From contig OW121741.1 in assembly GCA_933228675.1 (NCBI GenBank), positions 59,681,363 through 59,745,362 on the forward strand: a stretch of DNA of 64,000 bases, in the 5' to 3' direction. The notes beneath the pieces were generated by a model. That model saw only the letters and a program-made list of their open reading frames with translations. It searched no databases and had not been told where the DNA came from. The stretch is from Stomorhina lunata (taxonomy: Eukaryota; Arthropoda; Insecta; Diptera; Rhiniidae). Position 1 is the stretch's first letter, and every line of letters starts with the position of its first letter. Positions 18,441 through 30,243 of the stretch are shown piece by piece. Position numbers and translations under genes: made by a program.

Positions 18441-18487
18441 TCCTTGACGCTTTTCGATGGCTGGTAAGGCCATCTCTTCAGGAGGAT
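18441..18487 (-). ncRNA. Hammerhead ribozyme-like motif, copy B (intact core)
   Basis: The minus strand reads CTGAAGA (fits CTGANGA), stem II arms GATGGC and GCCATC (6 bp, perfect) around a CTTACCA loop, then GAAA, a short stem III region, and the cleavage triplet GTC. Stem I pairs less well than in copy A. The core and stem II therefore fit a minimal hammerhead with a tiny stem III, as found in Penelope elements and retrozymes. The LINE inserted at 18488 ends this copy a few bases away. Confidence 0.6.
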
Positions 18488-18745
18488 CTGTACAGTTTTG
18501 TTAGTTGTTGACGTGTTTTTTTCTTTGCTCCGTTTTAATATTCTTTTCGTTGGAATATAACGATTTTTTAATAACTTTTTTTGTGAAAACATAAAGAAAA
18601 ACATAAATATAAACTGAAGTTTGAATTTTGTGAAAGATAAAAAGATACTTTGTTTCACTTATTAATTTACTTAAAATTTATACATACACTCAATCTGTTA
18701 ATTTTTGCAAACAAATCAGAAACAATAACAACAATAACAAAATAA

Positions 18746-19848
18746 ATGTCTACATATAAACTAAGAAGCCAAAACAAAAACTTTTTGTGCGAGAAAGAAA
18801 ATAATAACCAACAAGAACAACAAAAAGAGCAAACCGATCTAAATACGTCAAGTGGCGCGCAAAAAAGATTAAGAAAAATGACACAAAACTCTTTAGTCGA
18901 AAATACACCAAAAAATCCACGGGTTTCCAACATTGAATCTCTTAGATTCTCGACTGACTCTCCCTTAAAATTAATGCAAATGATAGATAAGAGATTTGAT
19001 AAACTGTCTAATAAATTAACCGAAAAACTCCAATCAATGATACAAACAATGTTCTTTGAATGTGAATATCGTCTCTTAAATGAAATTGACAAAAAGTTAA
19101 ACATTACAAATTGTGAGCTTAATAATGTAATGGAAAGAGTGTCAAACATAGAATCTGCTGTTCAAGATATAAAATCTACAGCCAATAACGAAATTATACA
19201 GCTTACAAATGAGACCGATAAATTAAAAAAAGAAATATTGGTTTTAAAAAAGCAAGTAAAAAAACAAGAAAATTCTGTTGTGGCAAGCGATATTCGTATA
19301 ACTGGTGTACCCTTTAATAAAGATGAAAATCTATTTAATTTGCACAACTATTTATGTCAAGCTGTGAACATTGACCCTCCAAACATTAAAGCGGCTTTTC
19401 GAGTAAACCTAAACAATTCCCATCCTAAAAACAAAAATAATAAAAAACCACCAAATAAAGATGTTAATGATCCTGCTATAATTATTAAATTTGAATGCCC
19501 TTTTGAAAGGAATTTTATTCTTAAATCTATTACGTCTTACATAAAATCTAACAAGGATGTTTACGTTTGAACCTTATTGGATATGATAGCGATATGCCAT
19601 TTTATGTCAACGAAAATCTAACTCCTGAAAATCATCGGATATTTCTTCAGGCTTACCGTTTAAAAAAAAGCAAAACTATATCAAACGTCTTCACAAACAG
19701 AGGCATTGTTTATATAAAAAAATCCCAACAAGATGGCCCAGTACCTATTGATGACTTATCCGAATTGCATCAGATTTCTCCTCCGCCAAATACCAACGAT
19801 GGATACAATGCGAGTTATCAGATTAGCACCTTTCGTGGCTCTACTTAG
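18746..19848 (+). pseudogene. LINE ORF1 protein: coiled coil and RRM-like domain
   Basis: The first frame (18746-19570, 274 codons) starts MSTYKLRSQ. It has a Gln/Asn-rich N-terminus, a region of heptad-like Leu/Ile at about residues 65-180 (for example ETDKLKKEILVLKKQVKK), and then SDIRITGVPF and IIIKFECPFERNFILK, typical of the RRM-like domain of L1/CR1-type ORF1 proteins. A frameshift at 19565-19570 (GTTTGAAC) moves the reading to 19567-19848, where FYVNENLTPENHRIF and FTNRGIVYIKK form the usual C-terminal domain. The protein would be an RNA-binding chaperone of the LINE ribonucleoprotein. The single shift makes it non-functional. Confidence 0.8.
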
Positions 19849-20040
19849 CATAATTCAACAAACAATTTCCATAATTTTTAACACTATATTATTTCATTTA
19901 GACCAATATTGTGCCTTTTATTATAATTTAGTTTTGAAAACTTTTCTTTGCCTTTTTTTCGTAAATATTCATAACAAATTTAATAACATTGCTTGCATTG
20001 CTTATAATTCTTTTTTATTTAATTATGGTTTCACAATTTG

Positions 20041-22441
20041 AGAGAAGCGTGATTTCCAGAGAAAATCTTTACACAATGGTGAAAATACTCTGCAAAAGAT
20101 CTTCTGGATTAAATATATGCCACATTAATGCCCAAAGCTAATATCATAACTGATAAAAGCTTAGTGAATGAAATGAGCTCTATTGGTATGAATTTAATAA
20201 ATGATACTATCCCAACACATTTCACACATACAGCCAGTACTCTTCTCGACCTGTTTTTCGTGGATAATCCTTCACACATACTTTTGTTTGATCAGTTGTC
20301 TGCTTTTTTTTCTCTAGACATGACCTCATTTTTATGTCATATGAATTTATAACTAACCCACAAATACAAACAATAAAATTTAGAGATTTTAAAAACATTG
20401 ATTTGCACGCGTTACTATATGAACTGCCTACTTTTGAATGGAACCAAACATTCTTAATGCCTACAGTAGATGAGCAAGTTCATTTTCTTCATCACAATAT
20501 ACAATATCTGTATGAGAAATATGTCTTAATTAAAACCAAATCAGTAAGAAATGATAATCCGTGGTTCTCAAATCAAACCAAAACTTTAATCAATGAAAAA
20601 GATTGTGTATACGCTAGGTGCAAAAGATTTAAAATTCCGGAGCTTTACAATTATTTCAAAACTTGCAGAAGAAAAACAAATTCACAAATAAGACTCGCTA
20701 AGATAAAATATTACGAAACAAAATTTCAAACAGCTATTTGTTCAAAGAAAAAATGGAGCGAAATTCGTTCTCTTGGTTTAACGAAAAGTTCAGAAACCGT
20801 AAATAGAGTTGATGTTAATAAATTGAATTCAGAATTTGCCAATATAATAATGCCCCAAGCAAACTTAAACCATTACAACTCCTCGGATGCCTTTAGTAAC
20901 CTCAACAACAATGGTAGTCAGCAAAACCCGACACTGTTTCAATTTGAACGAGTTACTCAGAATGATGTCATCAAAGCTATACTAAGTATAAAGTCGGATT
21001 CTATAGGAGATGATGGTGTACACCCCAAATTCATTAAATTAATAATAGATCATATATTACCACAAATAACTCATTTGGCTAACACAATAATTACAACATC
21101 AACTTTTCCATCCAGCTGGAAATCGGCAAAAATTATACCAGTTCCAAAGTCTGATAATAAGCTATAGACCAATTGCTATACTGCCTTATCTATCAAAAAT
21201 TGTTGAAAGGCTTATTCATACGCAGATGTCTGAATATTTATATAATAACAATATATTGTCAGACAGGCAATCAGGTTTCAGACCGAACCACAGCTGTACA
21301 TCAACCCTAGCGGAGATTTGTGAAGTGATACGTTCAAAATTGGATAATAACTGTATATCGTTTTTGGTTTTACTTGATTATTCAAAGGCGTTTGACACCG
21401 TTGAACATACTATTTTGTGTCAAAAACTCGAGTTTATGTGCAGCTTTTCGAGCACTGCTATAAAACTGCTTTATTCATATTTATCTAATAGGAGCCAGTC
21501 TGCTTATTCTGGAAGCGACAAATCGGCTAGCTGTTTAATGCCAAGAGGAGTTCCACAAGGTTCTATACTTGGACCTTTATTATACACAATTTACTCAAAT
21601 GATCTGCCGCTAAAAGTTACACACTGTGAAATTCAAATGTATGCAGATGATGTCCAACTAACTCTCAGCTGTATGCCTTCTGATATCAATAATTGCATCG
21701 ATAAACTAAATTACGATCTACATAACATTTTTAAATGGGCTTCAACAAATGGACTTTGCCTAAATGCAAAGAAATCAAAAGCTTTAGTGATAAAGAAAAG
21801 TAGCAACATTCAATATAACTTGCCGCCAAAAATTATTGGTAATTCACCAATTGAGGTAGTTGAACATGCCAAAAATCTTGGAATTACCTTTAACAACACA
21901 CTGACTTGGTCAAACCATATTAAAGTTCTATGTGGCAAAATATATACCATGCTCCGTAACCTATGGATGATGCAGTCATTTACACCAATAAACATACGCA
22001 TGCTGCTAGCCAAAACATATATTCTGCCAATATTAACATATGGATGTGAACTATTTTCAAACTGTAATACAATCAGCAAAAATAAACTAAAAGTGGCCTA
22101 CAATAATATTGCCAGATATATTTATGGGCTCTCAAGAAGAGATCACATATCCCATTTATCTTACACTAGATTCAATATTTCTTTTGACAACCTCCTAAAA
22201 TGTCGTACGCTCTTGTTTCTACATAAAATTATATATTGTAAACAGCCAGCTTATCTATTCAACAGAATAACTTTTTCAAGATCTAATAGGGGATATAAAA
22301 TTAACTCTGTTAGATACCGTAAACTCTGAAAGACACTTTTTCGTTAATGCCATACGTCTCTGGAACGACCTTCCTACTAATATCCAAACTATAAGTAATG
22401 CAAAGCACTTCAAACACGCAATATTTACTCACTTCGGTTAA
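20041..22441 (+). pseudogene. CR1/L2-like ORF2: endonuclease remnant and reverse transcriptase
   Basis: The endonuclease start (LNICHINAQS, about 20105-20140) joins directly to its C-terminal part (TASTLLDLFFVDNP), so most of the nuclease, perhaps 150 codons, is deleted. Frames then shift at about 20320 to 20334-21167 (RLAKIKYYETKF, then SDSIGDDGVHPKFIK) and at about 21165 to 21226-22329. The RT core reads SYRPIAILPYLSKIVERL, then LLDYSKAFDTVEH (first catalytic Asp), RGVPQGSILGPLLY and MYADDVQL (catalytic YADD). A last shift near 22315 leads to the C-terminal FFVNAIRLWNDLP and a stop at 22441. The RT motif style fits CR1/L2-related families rather than Jockey proper. Confidence 0.85.
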
Positions 22442-22703
22442 TATACTACATATATCTATAATATTTTAAACTATGTTTGTTTTAATTTGATAAATTCTAT
22501 AATTATATTTTTATATTTATATTATTTTTACTTATTTAATACTTCATTTTTATAAATTTGTTAATTTAATTTAATTTAATAAGAATTTATACTATGTATT
22601 ATGTTTGCCTCTACCTTCGCAATACTATTAAATAAGATAAAATCTTGTTGTATTGTAATTTTCATAATTAAATAAATAAATACAAATAAATACAAATACA
22701 AAT

Positions 22704-22771
22704 TATCCCTAATTCTAGACAGAGAGTAAACCATACATTATATCTTATTTGAATAAATAATAAGAATTATT
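22704..22771 (-). repeat. Remainder of ribozyme-type unit B after the LINE
   Basis: The 68 bp starting TATCCCTAATTCTAGACAGAG and ending AATAAGAATTATTG match unit A at 18016-18088. They show where the LINE entered. Confidence 0.75.
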
Positions 22772-24372
22772 GAAAGTTGTAGATCGATTAATTTTATCCA
22801 AAGAAAAGATTACAATTCATACTTATTTAACTAATACACTCAAAAATATTTTATCATTGAACTTCTTATTGTCAAAAAATTACCCTGTGGGAAATAGAGC
22901 TGCAAAACAATCGAAAGTACTAACGATAGTATTGCTAGTTTTATTTCTCATAAAATATCGATAGTTTTTTTCACTATCGATACTATCGAAAATTTTTAAT
23001 AGTAAATACGAAGTCTATTTAATGTAGCCAACGTCAATTTTTTGCAAATAAAAATGAGTTATTCTCGACTAGAAATTGACGTGGTATTAAAAAACTATCA
23101 AAAAGAGAAATGTAATCCTTACAGAGCCGTGAACACCGATATATAAAGTGATATGATCGTACTAAAGATGGCGACACACTTAATAAAATACAAAAAGGGT
23201 GGTATTTGTAGGCGTGGTAAAAAAAAATAAAAAAAAATAATGTTAGATTTATTTTCACATTATCTTTAATACTAGGGGGTGACTGACTTTTTTTTCGAAC
23301 CACTCTAATGTATACAATACACCAATTGCGTAGGGCAGGCTTTGGAAGATTTTCCTCTACTTGGTCTTTCCATCGAAGTTTCTGACGTCCTCTTTAAAAA
23401 TTTAGGGGGACCGTTCTTATTCTAAATTTAGCTTTTTCATAATAATCGTTTTTCATCGTTAGCTAACTACATAAACGGATGTTAACGTAGTTTCTCGGGT
23501 GATCAACGAGGAGGTCAGTGTCCACAGTTGAAATGAAGCATAACAAGATAAGTCTGGGCTTACCAAGTTAAGACCAATCAAAACCGTCAAAATTTAGAGA
23601 ATATGCCCACAAGATTGAGGTGCAAAGATTTCTAAAATATACTTGGCCTTTGATCTTTACAGGTTGTAAATATAGGCCATTTGAGTATGTAGTTTACCCT
23701 ACACCACCATATCGATCCATAGCTCTCATATAAGACCCAAAAACGGATATATTAATTATACTCGTATAAGTCTTAAAAAAATATTTGTATAATGATAAAA
23801 TTTAATAAATATTTGTTGATTATTTGACCTTATAAGTTTAGGATATCATACGGTCGGACTTGACTTACTATTAGCCAATTCACTATGTCTGGTAAAGTCC
23901 TAAATCCTAAAGTAATATTTGAGGTCAAATAGCACTGCTGTGAACAACCTATCGTATATTAAACATTGTATATTTTAATAAACGATACTACTACATAGAC
24001 ATTTCATAAACGTCAATCGCCAAAATTTAAATAAAAATATTTTAAACGCGTAATTACATATTGAAATTATAAAAATCTTTTTTATCCATTGGAAATTTAG
24101 AAGAGCATTTTCTTCAGCAGGGGACCACTTCCTGATAGGATTGTTGCGGATCCGCTTTTTCTTATCCTTAAAAGAAACATAACAATTTTACAGTTTCCCA
24201 AGAAACTAATTTTTTAAACCAACAGGAACATACCACATTATCAGCTTCCATTTCCAAAAATGTATGTGATTTATTTCATTTAGATTTTTTCTTTTGTAAC
24301 AAATTCTTAATTCCTTGCAATTTTTTTTTTATTTTGGCGCAAGATTATCTGTCAAGAGAAAACATATGATTA
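22772..24372. other. No gene recognised; TATCGATA palindromes near 22960
   Basis: No credible coding region is present. At about 22957-22990 an A/T-rich stretch contains ATATCGATAG, ACTATCGATA and CTATCGAAAA in close succession, forming overlapping palindromes. The motif TATCGATA is the DREF-binding element of Drosophila promoters, but no downstream gene supports a promoter here. The rest, including an A-rich part at 23215-23240, holds nothing I can name. Confidence 0.5.
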
Positions 24373-24945
<573 letters not shown>

Positions 24946-25345
24946 TCAGTAGCGCCACCTGTCGAAATTTCTTCATACCAACTAAGAAACCTTCGTCGGC
25001 TCATGTGCAACAACTTTGCTAAAGATTGTAGCATGATTAAATGTACAGATTACGATTAAATTGACTTTGAGTAAGTTTCTGTAGCGCCACCTGTCGGAAA
25101 TTATTCATACCAACTAAAAAGCCTTCGTCGGCTCATGCGCTACAACTTTGCTAAAGATCATAGCATGATCAAATGTACAGTTTACGATTTAATTAATTTT
25201 TAGTAATTTTCAGTGGCGCCATCTGTCGGAAATTAGTCTTATCAACTTTAAACCCTTCGCCGGCTTATCCGCAACATCTTCGCTAAAGAGCATAACACAA
25301 TCAAATTCACAGTTTACTATTCTATAAAGAACATACATACAGACA
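24946..25345 (+). repeat. 132-bp tandem repeat, three copies
   Basis: The block GTAGCGCCACCTGTCG recurs at 24949, 25081 and (as GTGGCGCCATCTGTCG) 25213, a spacing of exactly 132 bp. Each is followed by CTTCGTCGGCTCATG-type sequence, GCTAAAGA and AATGTACAGTTTACGAT. The third copy is the most diverged. A short ACATACATACAGACAAACA tail follows. Confidence 0.93.
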
Positions 25346-25399
25346 AACATTCATTTGTTTAAAATAATACTAATTTTTCCCCCTTTTTATTCCCTAATT

Positions 25400-25990
25400 T
25401 CTAAAAGTTCCATATGTATATTTGGTACTTTTTTGGTGCCAATTGAATTCGGTACATTTTTTTAAAACGCATTTAACGTAATGTATAATGTTCCTATTCA
25501 TATTACTTTGGAGATGTTAAGTTATCATTTTATCCCTTTTTTACCCATTTTGGCTCCAAAATCAAAAAAGTACCAAATACGTGTTTCATGTTTTTTTACA
25601 TCTATTGATTGCAGTACCAAGTTTCTTTCTATATTCTTTAGTTTAAAATATAAGAGTGGGTTAAAAAGGTGCCAAAAAAACTATTTTCACCCTTTTTTAC
25701 CCCCTATCGGACATAGTTTCAAAAAAGTACCAAACACCTGTCCGCTTATTTTCAAAGCTGTTTAAAACGTAATTTTAATTTTGTTTCTATACCTATTACT
25801 TTAGGAGACATAGCGTTTTCGATTTTTTCCCCTTTTTACCCGTTTTTACCCTCTTAGAGGTAAAAGTTCCAAAAGTCCCTTCTTCTTCGACCTATACATC
25901 AAAAAAGATACCCACTGTCCAAATTTTATCAAAATCGTTAGAGCCGTTTTCGAGATAGCCATTCTATATATATATATATATATATATACA
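25400..25990 (+). repeat. Degenerate repeat region ending in (TA)n
   Basis: Motifs such as AAAAAAGTACCAAA, CCTATTACTTTAGGAG and CCCTTTTTACCC recur two or more times over about 450 bp. The last part reads TTTTATCAAAATCGTTAGAG, then CCGTTTTCGAGATAGCC and a (TA) run. It resembles the end of a dispersed insect repeat. The frame at 25481-25765 is low-complexity read-through of the repeat and not a gene. Confidence 0.55.
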
Positions 25991-26154
25991 ATTATTGCTC
26001 GTTTAAGAATATAAGATATGTGTGTGAAGTTAAATTTGAAATTTAAAACCCTAGACACAAACCAATGTTTTTAACAGAACTCTGTTATGTAGTTAACATA
26101 GCTCTGTTAAGAACCAAAAATAAAGGGAATACACAAGGAATTCGAATTTCTAGT

Positions 26155-26745
26155 GAACCAGGCAACGTGGGACAAATGGGGTACCAAATCGTAGGCGAGG
26201 ATGTTATCTATGGATACCCATAGTCAGAATCTATACTAGAGTGAGCTGGTAGGCGCTGTTAACAGTTTTCCAAAATATCAAATGTGAGATTATGCTAAGG
26301 GAGGATTGCAAATTCCTAGGACACAAGGCAACGTGGGCGGACAAATGAAGTTACTCGTAGGATGTTTTCTATAGGGCTCCATTGTCAGAATATCTAACAG
26401 AACGAGTTGGTAGGAGTTATTGAGATTTTATAAAACATTTTATATGTTTGACTATGTTAAGGGAGGATTCCAGATTCCTTGGAAACAAGGCAACTTGGGC
26501 GGACAAATGAGGTATCGGGGAGTAGCTGAGGATCTGAGGGCTCCATTGTCAGAATATCTTACAGAGCGAGTTGGTAGGAGTTATTGAGATTTTTCAAAAA
26601 TTTCAGATTTGGGACTATGTTAAGGGAGGATTCCAGATTCCTTGGAAACAAAGCAACGTGGGCGGACAATTGAGGTATCGGGAAATAGCTGAGTATGTTT
26701 TCTATAGGGCTCCATTGTCAGAATATATTATGTGTCATAACTCAA
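26155..26745 (+). repeat. About 163-bp tandem repeat, four copies
   Basis: The landmark GGCAACGTGGG..GACAAAT recurs at 26161, 26327, 26489 (as CAACTTGGGCGG) and 26652, spacing 162-166 bp. Each copy also carries GGGCTCCATTGTCAGAAT, GAGTTGGTAGGAG and TATGTTAAGGGAGGATT. Copies 3 and 4 are closest to each other, which suggests recent unequal exchange at that end. Confidence 0.93.
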
Positions 26746-26893
26746 ATTCTGTCATTAAACCTAATAATAGAAATGCATATAACAATTTTTACAAATTCAG
26801 TTTTATTGAAGTTTTTATTTAAGATCAAACAAATTTAATAATTACAAGAGTGAATTTGATCTTTAAATGAAATACAAAATGAACAAAATTAAA

Positions 26894-28121
26894 ACAAATA
26901 AGAGCTATATTCGGCTAAATACCCTTCACCAATGGTGTTACAAATGTACAGAATGGAAAGAGTTTTTGGTCAATTACATGTATGTATGTTTCTTATACAT
27001 TAAATTTTTGGGCGATATATGAATAATACTTTAATTAGTGAATAACCTTGTTTTATATTGGGTGTAAAACATTTTTGAGGTAGGTTCAAATACAAACAAT
27101 TTCAGAAAATGTAAATGCATATATCTTTAAAGTAAAAGGACCGATTAAATGGTTGCTTTATTGAAAATATTTAGCGGATCTATTTAGATTAGACTTTTGG
27201 CAACAACACTTACGTTAGATATGAATAAAGATTTTAGGATATCATTCAACGCAACACACTACTGAATTTCATAAAAATCGGTAGATCAATAACTGAGATA
27301 TCGCCAAAGCAAAAGATATTGATGTACGCAAATTGGCAAATTTTAGAACAAAGTTTTTAAAAAACAATATTAAAAAAAATTCGAATTAAACATCAGATTT
27401 TAGAAAATACTCCAACGCAACATGCTATTAAATTTCATCAAAATCGGTCTATAAATACCAGAGATATCGCCAAAATTCAAAATTCGATGAGAATTAAAAA
27501 AATTTCTTTTTAAAAAAACTATATTTTATAACAAAAAAAAAATAATAATTTCGTCAAACAACTGTGTTTTTTTCAAGTTTTTTGAACTGTATATCAAATT
27601 TTAGGAAATAATTCCACGCTACACACTACTGCATTTCATCCAAATCGGTAGATCAATAACTGAGATATCGCCAAAGCAAAAGATATCGATGTACGCAAAT
27701 TGACAAATTTAACATTTTTTTTTAAACAGCATTTAAAAAAAAACTTTTTGAATTATATATAAGATTTTAGAAAATACTCCAACGCAACATGCTATTAAAT
27801 TTGATCAAATTCGTTCTATAAACACCAGAGATATCACCAAAATTTAAAATTCGATGAGAATTTAAAAAAAGTTTTTTTTTTTAATTATATTTAAAAATTT
27901 CGTCATCGATGTTTAGTATTTTAGCCATATCTTGGGTGTTTATGGACCGATTTTCGTAGAGAAATTTCCTAAAATCTGGTGTATAATTCGTCTGCGTTCA
28001 CCCACTTGATTTCAGACAGAGACAGGCGGACAGACAGTCTATCCGGTATAATTTTTATGGGGTCTACGACGAATAAAGAAAAAAACCTATAATACCCTTT
28101 CACCTATTGGTGAAGGGTATA
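26894..28121 (+). mobile_element. DINE-1/Helentron-like element, diverged 1.2-kb copy
   Basis: The left end is ACAAATAAGAGCTATATTCGGC with ACCCTTCACCAATGGTG, and the right end is ATACCCTTTCACCTATTGGTGAAGGGTAT, as in the 2.6-kb copies at 46893 and 51605. Internally, GATATCGCC/GATATCACC blocks recur about four times. The short GACAGGCGGACAGACAG microsatellite lies near 28020. It is much more diverged than the two 2.6-kb copies and has no coding capacity. Confidence 0.8.
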
Positions 28122-28209
28122 ATAAAATGTATACTAAAAGCTAAAGGAAGAAATATTTCGTCGTACTAATCTTAAATTTTGTTTAAATTAATCTTTAATC
28201 TATCTATAT

Positions 28210-29130
28210 CTATAAAAAATGTCCGCGTCTGTTTGTCTGTTTGTATGTTGTTTGTTGGGAAGGATCTCCGAAACTAGCAGACCGATTTTTCTGAAATTTT
28301 GACAGTGTAGTATTGTGTGGCTAATTTTTTTCTCGAAATTTTAAGTGAGCGTGACCCCTCCCATATAACTCGTATATTAAAAATGACAAATATAGGCTAC
28401 CGAAAGGCCCGATTTTTCTGAAATTTTGACAGTATGTTAAAGTGTGACCGATGGATAAAATAGACCAGATTTTTTTTGAAATCTCGAGTGGGCGTGACCC
28501 CTCCCATATAATTCAGATTTTAAAACATACAAATCTGGATGATCAAACCTACCGATTTTTTCTGAAATTTAGACAGTGGAGTATGGTATGACCTGTAGTT
28601 AAAATAGCCTAGAGTTTTTTCTGAAATCTCAAGTGGGCGTGATCCCTTCCATATAAGTCAGATTTTAAAAATTACAAATATGAATGACCAAGCGGCCCGA
28701 TTTTTCTGAAATTTAGGCAATATGGTAGGGTGTGATCGGTGGTTAAAATAGGCTAGGTATTTTTTTGAAATCTCAAGTGGGCGTGACCCCTCCCATATAG
28801 CTCATATATTAAAAATTACAAATATAGATGACGGAGTGGGCCGGTTAAAATAGCCAAGGGTTTTTTTAGAAATCTCAAGTAGGCGTTACCCCTCCCATAT
28901 AACTCATATATTAAAATTGACAAATATAGGAGATAATGAAGCAACTTTTTTTTGAAATTTAGACAGTATGTTAAGGTGTGACTGGTGGGTAAAATAGGTC
29001 AGATTTTTTTTTAAATCTCAAGTGGGTGTGACCAATCCCATATAAGTCAGATTTTAAAAATTACAAATATGGATGATCAAACCGACCGATTTTTCTGAAA
29101 TGTAGACAGTGTAGTAAGGTGTGACCGGTG
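28210..29130 (+). repeat. About 144-bp tandem repeat, six copies
   Basis: The landmark GTGACCCCTCCCATATAA recurs at about 28351, 28494, 28639, 28783, 28884 and 29028. Spacing is 143-145 bp except for one shortened unit of about 101 bp. Each unit also holds CCGATTTTTCTGAAATTT and GTGTGACCGGTGGTTAAAATA. The array starts after GTCCGCGTCTGTTTGTCTG and stops exactly where the Transib begins, in the middle of a unit at GTGACCGGTG. Confidence 0.93.
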
Positions 29131-29166
29131 CACGGTGGTTCAAAATCAAATTTCATTGGCCAAAAC
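29131..29166 (+). repeat. Transib left terminal inverted repeat
   Basis: The sequence starts CACGGTG and includes CATTGGCCAAAAC. It matches the right end with about five mismatches in 36 bp. CAC(A/G)GTG is the heptamer-like start shared by Transib ends and the recombination signals of RAG1. Confidence 0.88.
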
Positions 29167-30243
29167 CTATATTTTTTGTTGACATAGATTTTTAAAATTT
29201 GTATACCATCAGAAAGAAAACATATCAAAACTAAGGTGGCCAAAAAATTTGGTCAAAATATCCGCTGTAGTGGGCGTGGCATGCTGCTAAAGACAAGGAA
29301 TTTTGGTTAATTTAGAAATGAAAGAAAAATTGTAATTTTTGATCTCATATTAATTACGATTTCTTGAAAACTATTAATGATAATGGGCTGCAGTTTTTTT
29401 TTGTTATGTTGGGTGGACTGTTGGTTTTAACAAATGGTATTTGCGCATAATTTGTAGTTAAGGTGTTATGTAAAAAATTTAAAATCACCATATACTCATA
29501 AAATTTCAAGTTTAGTAGTGTATAACTTTTGTAGAAACAAATGGAAACAAAAATCGAAACCACCCAAAGAAAGCCAAGAGTGTTCCCTTTAAGCCTATAT
29601 GTACTTTTGCACCCGCCCGGACCCGCCCGTAGAACACTTTTTTTATTTTAATGAAAATACTCAACATTTTTACAAGCAAAATTACTAGTAAATTTACTTT
29701 AGAAATCATTCACTGTCATAAATACAAATTGCAGATAGTTATTTCAATAAGAGGAAAGTTATTAGTGGTTTCAATTACCTGCTAAAAAATTATAGGGAAA
29801 AAACCTTTAAAATGTATTTCAGTAAAGTACAGAATGAATTTTAACTGTTAAAATTTTCCATTTTTTAAGGAATGTTACCTAGCCTGTTACTCATCATCGT
29901 TAAAGGGTTTTATTATACTTATTATAATTATTATAATTGGTCTTTTATGACATTAAATAAAACTTCCTAAATTTATTCACTGCATTTTAAAAATTCCATG
30001 AAAAAATTTTTAAAATATCTTTCAGTGAAATACAGGATGAATTTGAACAGGTACAATTTTCCATTTGATTTTATGGACAGCTACCTAGGTAGAGTATAAT
30101 AATATCAAAGCATGATATAAGAACAATAATTTGGAAATAAATGTTAGTTTCGAACAAGTATTCGATTTAAAAAGGTTGATAAATATTTGGAAGTTTTATT
30201 TCAAAGCCCTTTAAAAGTACATTATTTTCGGCTAAATTAAAAT
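29167..30243 (+). other. Transib 5' region upstream of the transposase
   Basis: No credible gene. Two imperfect copies of an about 80-bp block occur at 29801-29880 and 30002-30090 (TTTCAGT.AA.TACAG.ATGAATTT, then ATTTTCCATTT and GTTACCTAG/GCTACCTAG). The transposase promoter should lie here, but no clear core element stands out. Confidence 0.55.

Larger units (their letters stand above)
17820..18487 (-). repeat. Retrozyme/Penelope-like tandem units with hammerhead motifs
   Basis: A unit beginning about 17820 recurs about 472 bp later, at about 18290. Shared landmarks are GTAGTGTATTGCACTAAGAT (17871 and 18343), GTTGGTGGGGAAA, and TTTCGATGG..AAGGC..CTTCAGGA. The second unit is cut at 18487 by a LINE and continues at 22704-22771 (TATCCCTAATTCTAGACAGAG, then ATAAGAATTATTG), matching unit one at 18016-18088. 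Both units contain a hammerhead-ribozyme-like sequence on the minus strand. No reverse transcriptase of the Penelope type is in the window. Tandem units with such ribozymes are known from animal retrozymes and from Penelope element ends. Confidence 0.65.
18488..22703 (+). mobile_element. CR1/L2-like non-LTR retrotransposon, about 4.2 kb, decayed
   Basis: The element begins at about 18488 (CTGTACAGTTTTG) and ends in a microsatellite tail of AAATAAATAC/AAATACAA units at about 22670-22703. It splits the second ribozyme unit; the first unit shows what the uninterrupted site looks like. It contains ORF1 (coiled coil plus RRM-like) and an ORF2 with most of the endonuclease deleted and the RT broken by frameshifts. 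Confidence 0.88.

Noticed and set aside
26073..26108. Imperfect inverted repeat AACAGA..TCTGTT/AACATAGCTCTGTT
   Set aside because: Considered as a transposon end, but no partner end or target duplication was found.
29354..29709. Two minus-strand frames in the Transib leader
   Set aside because: Short, hydrophobic low-complexity frames opposite to the transposase; no motif.
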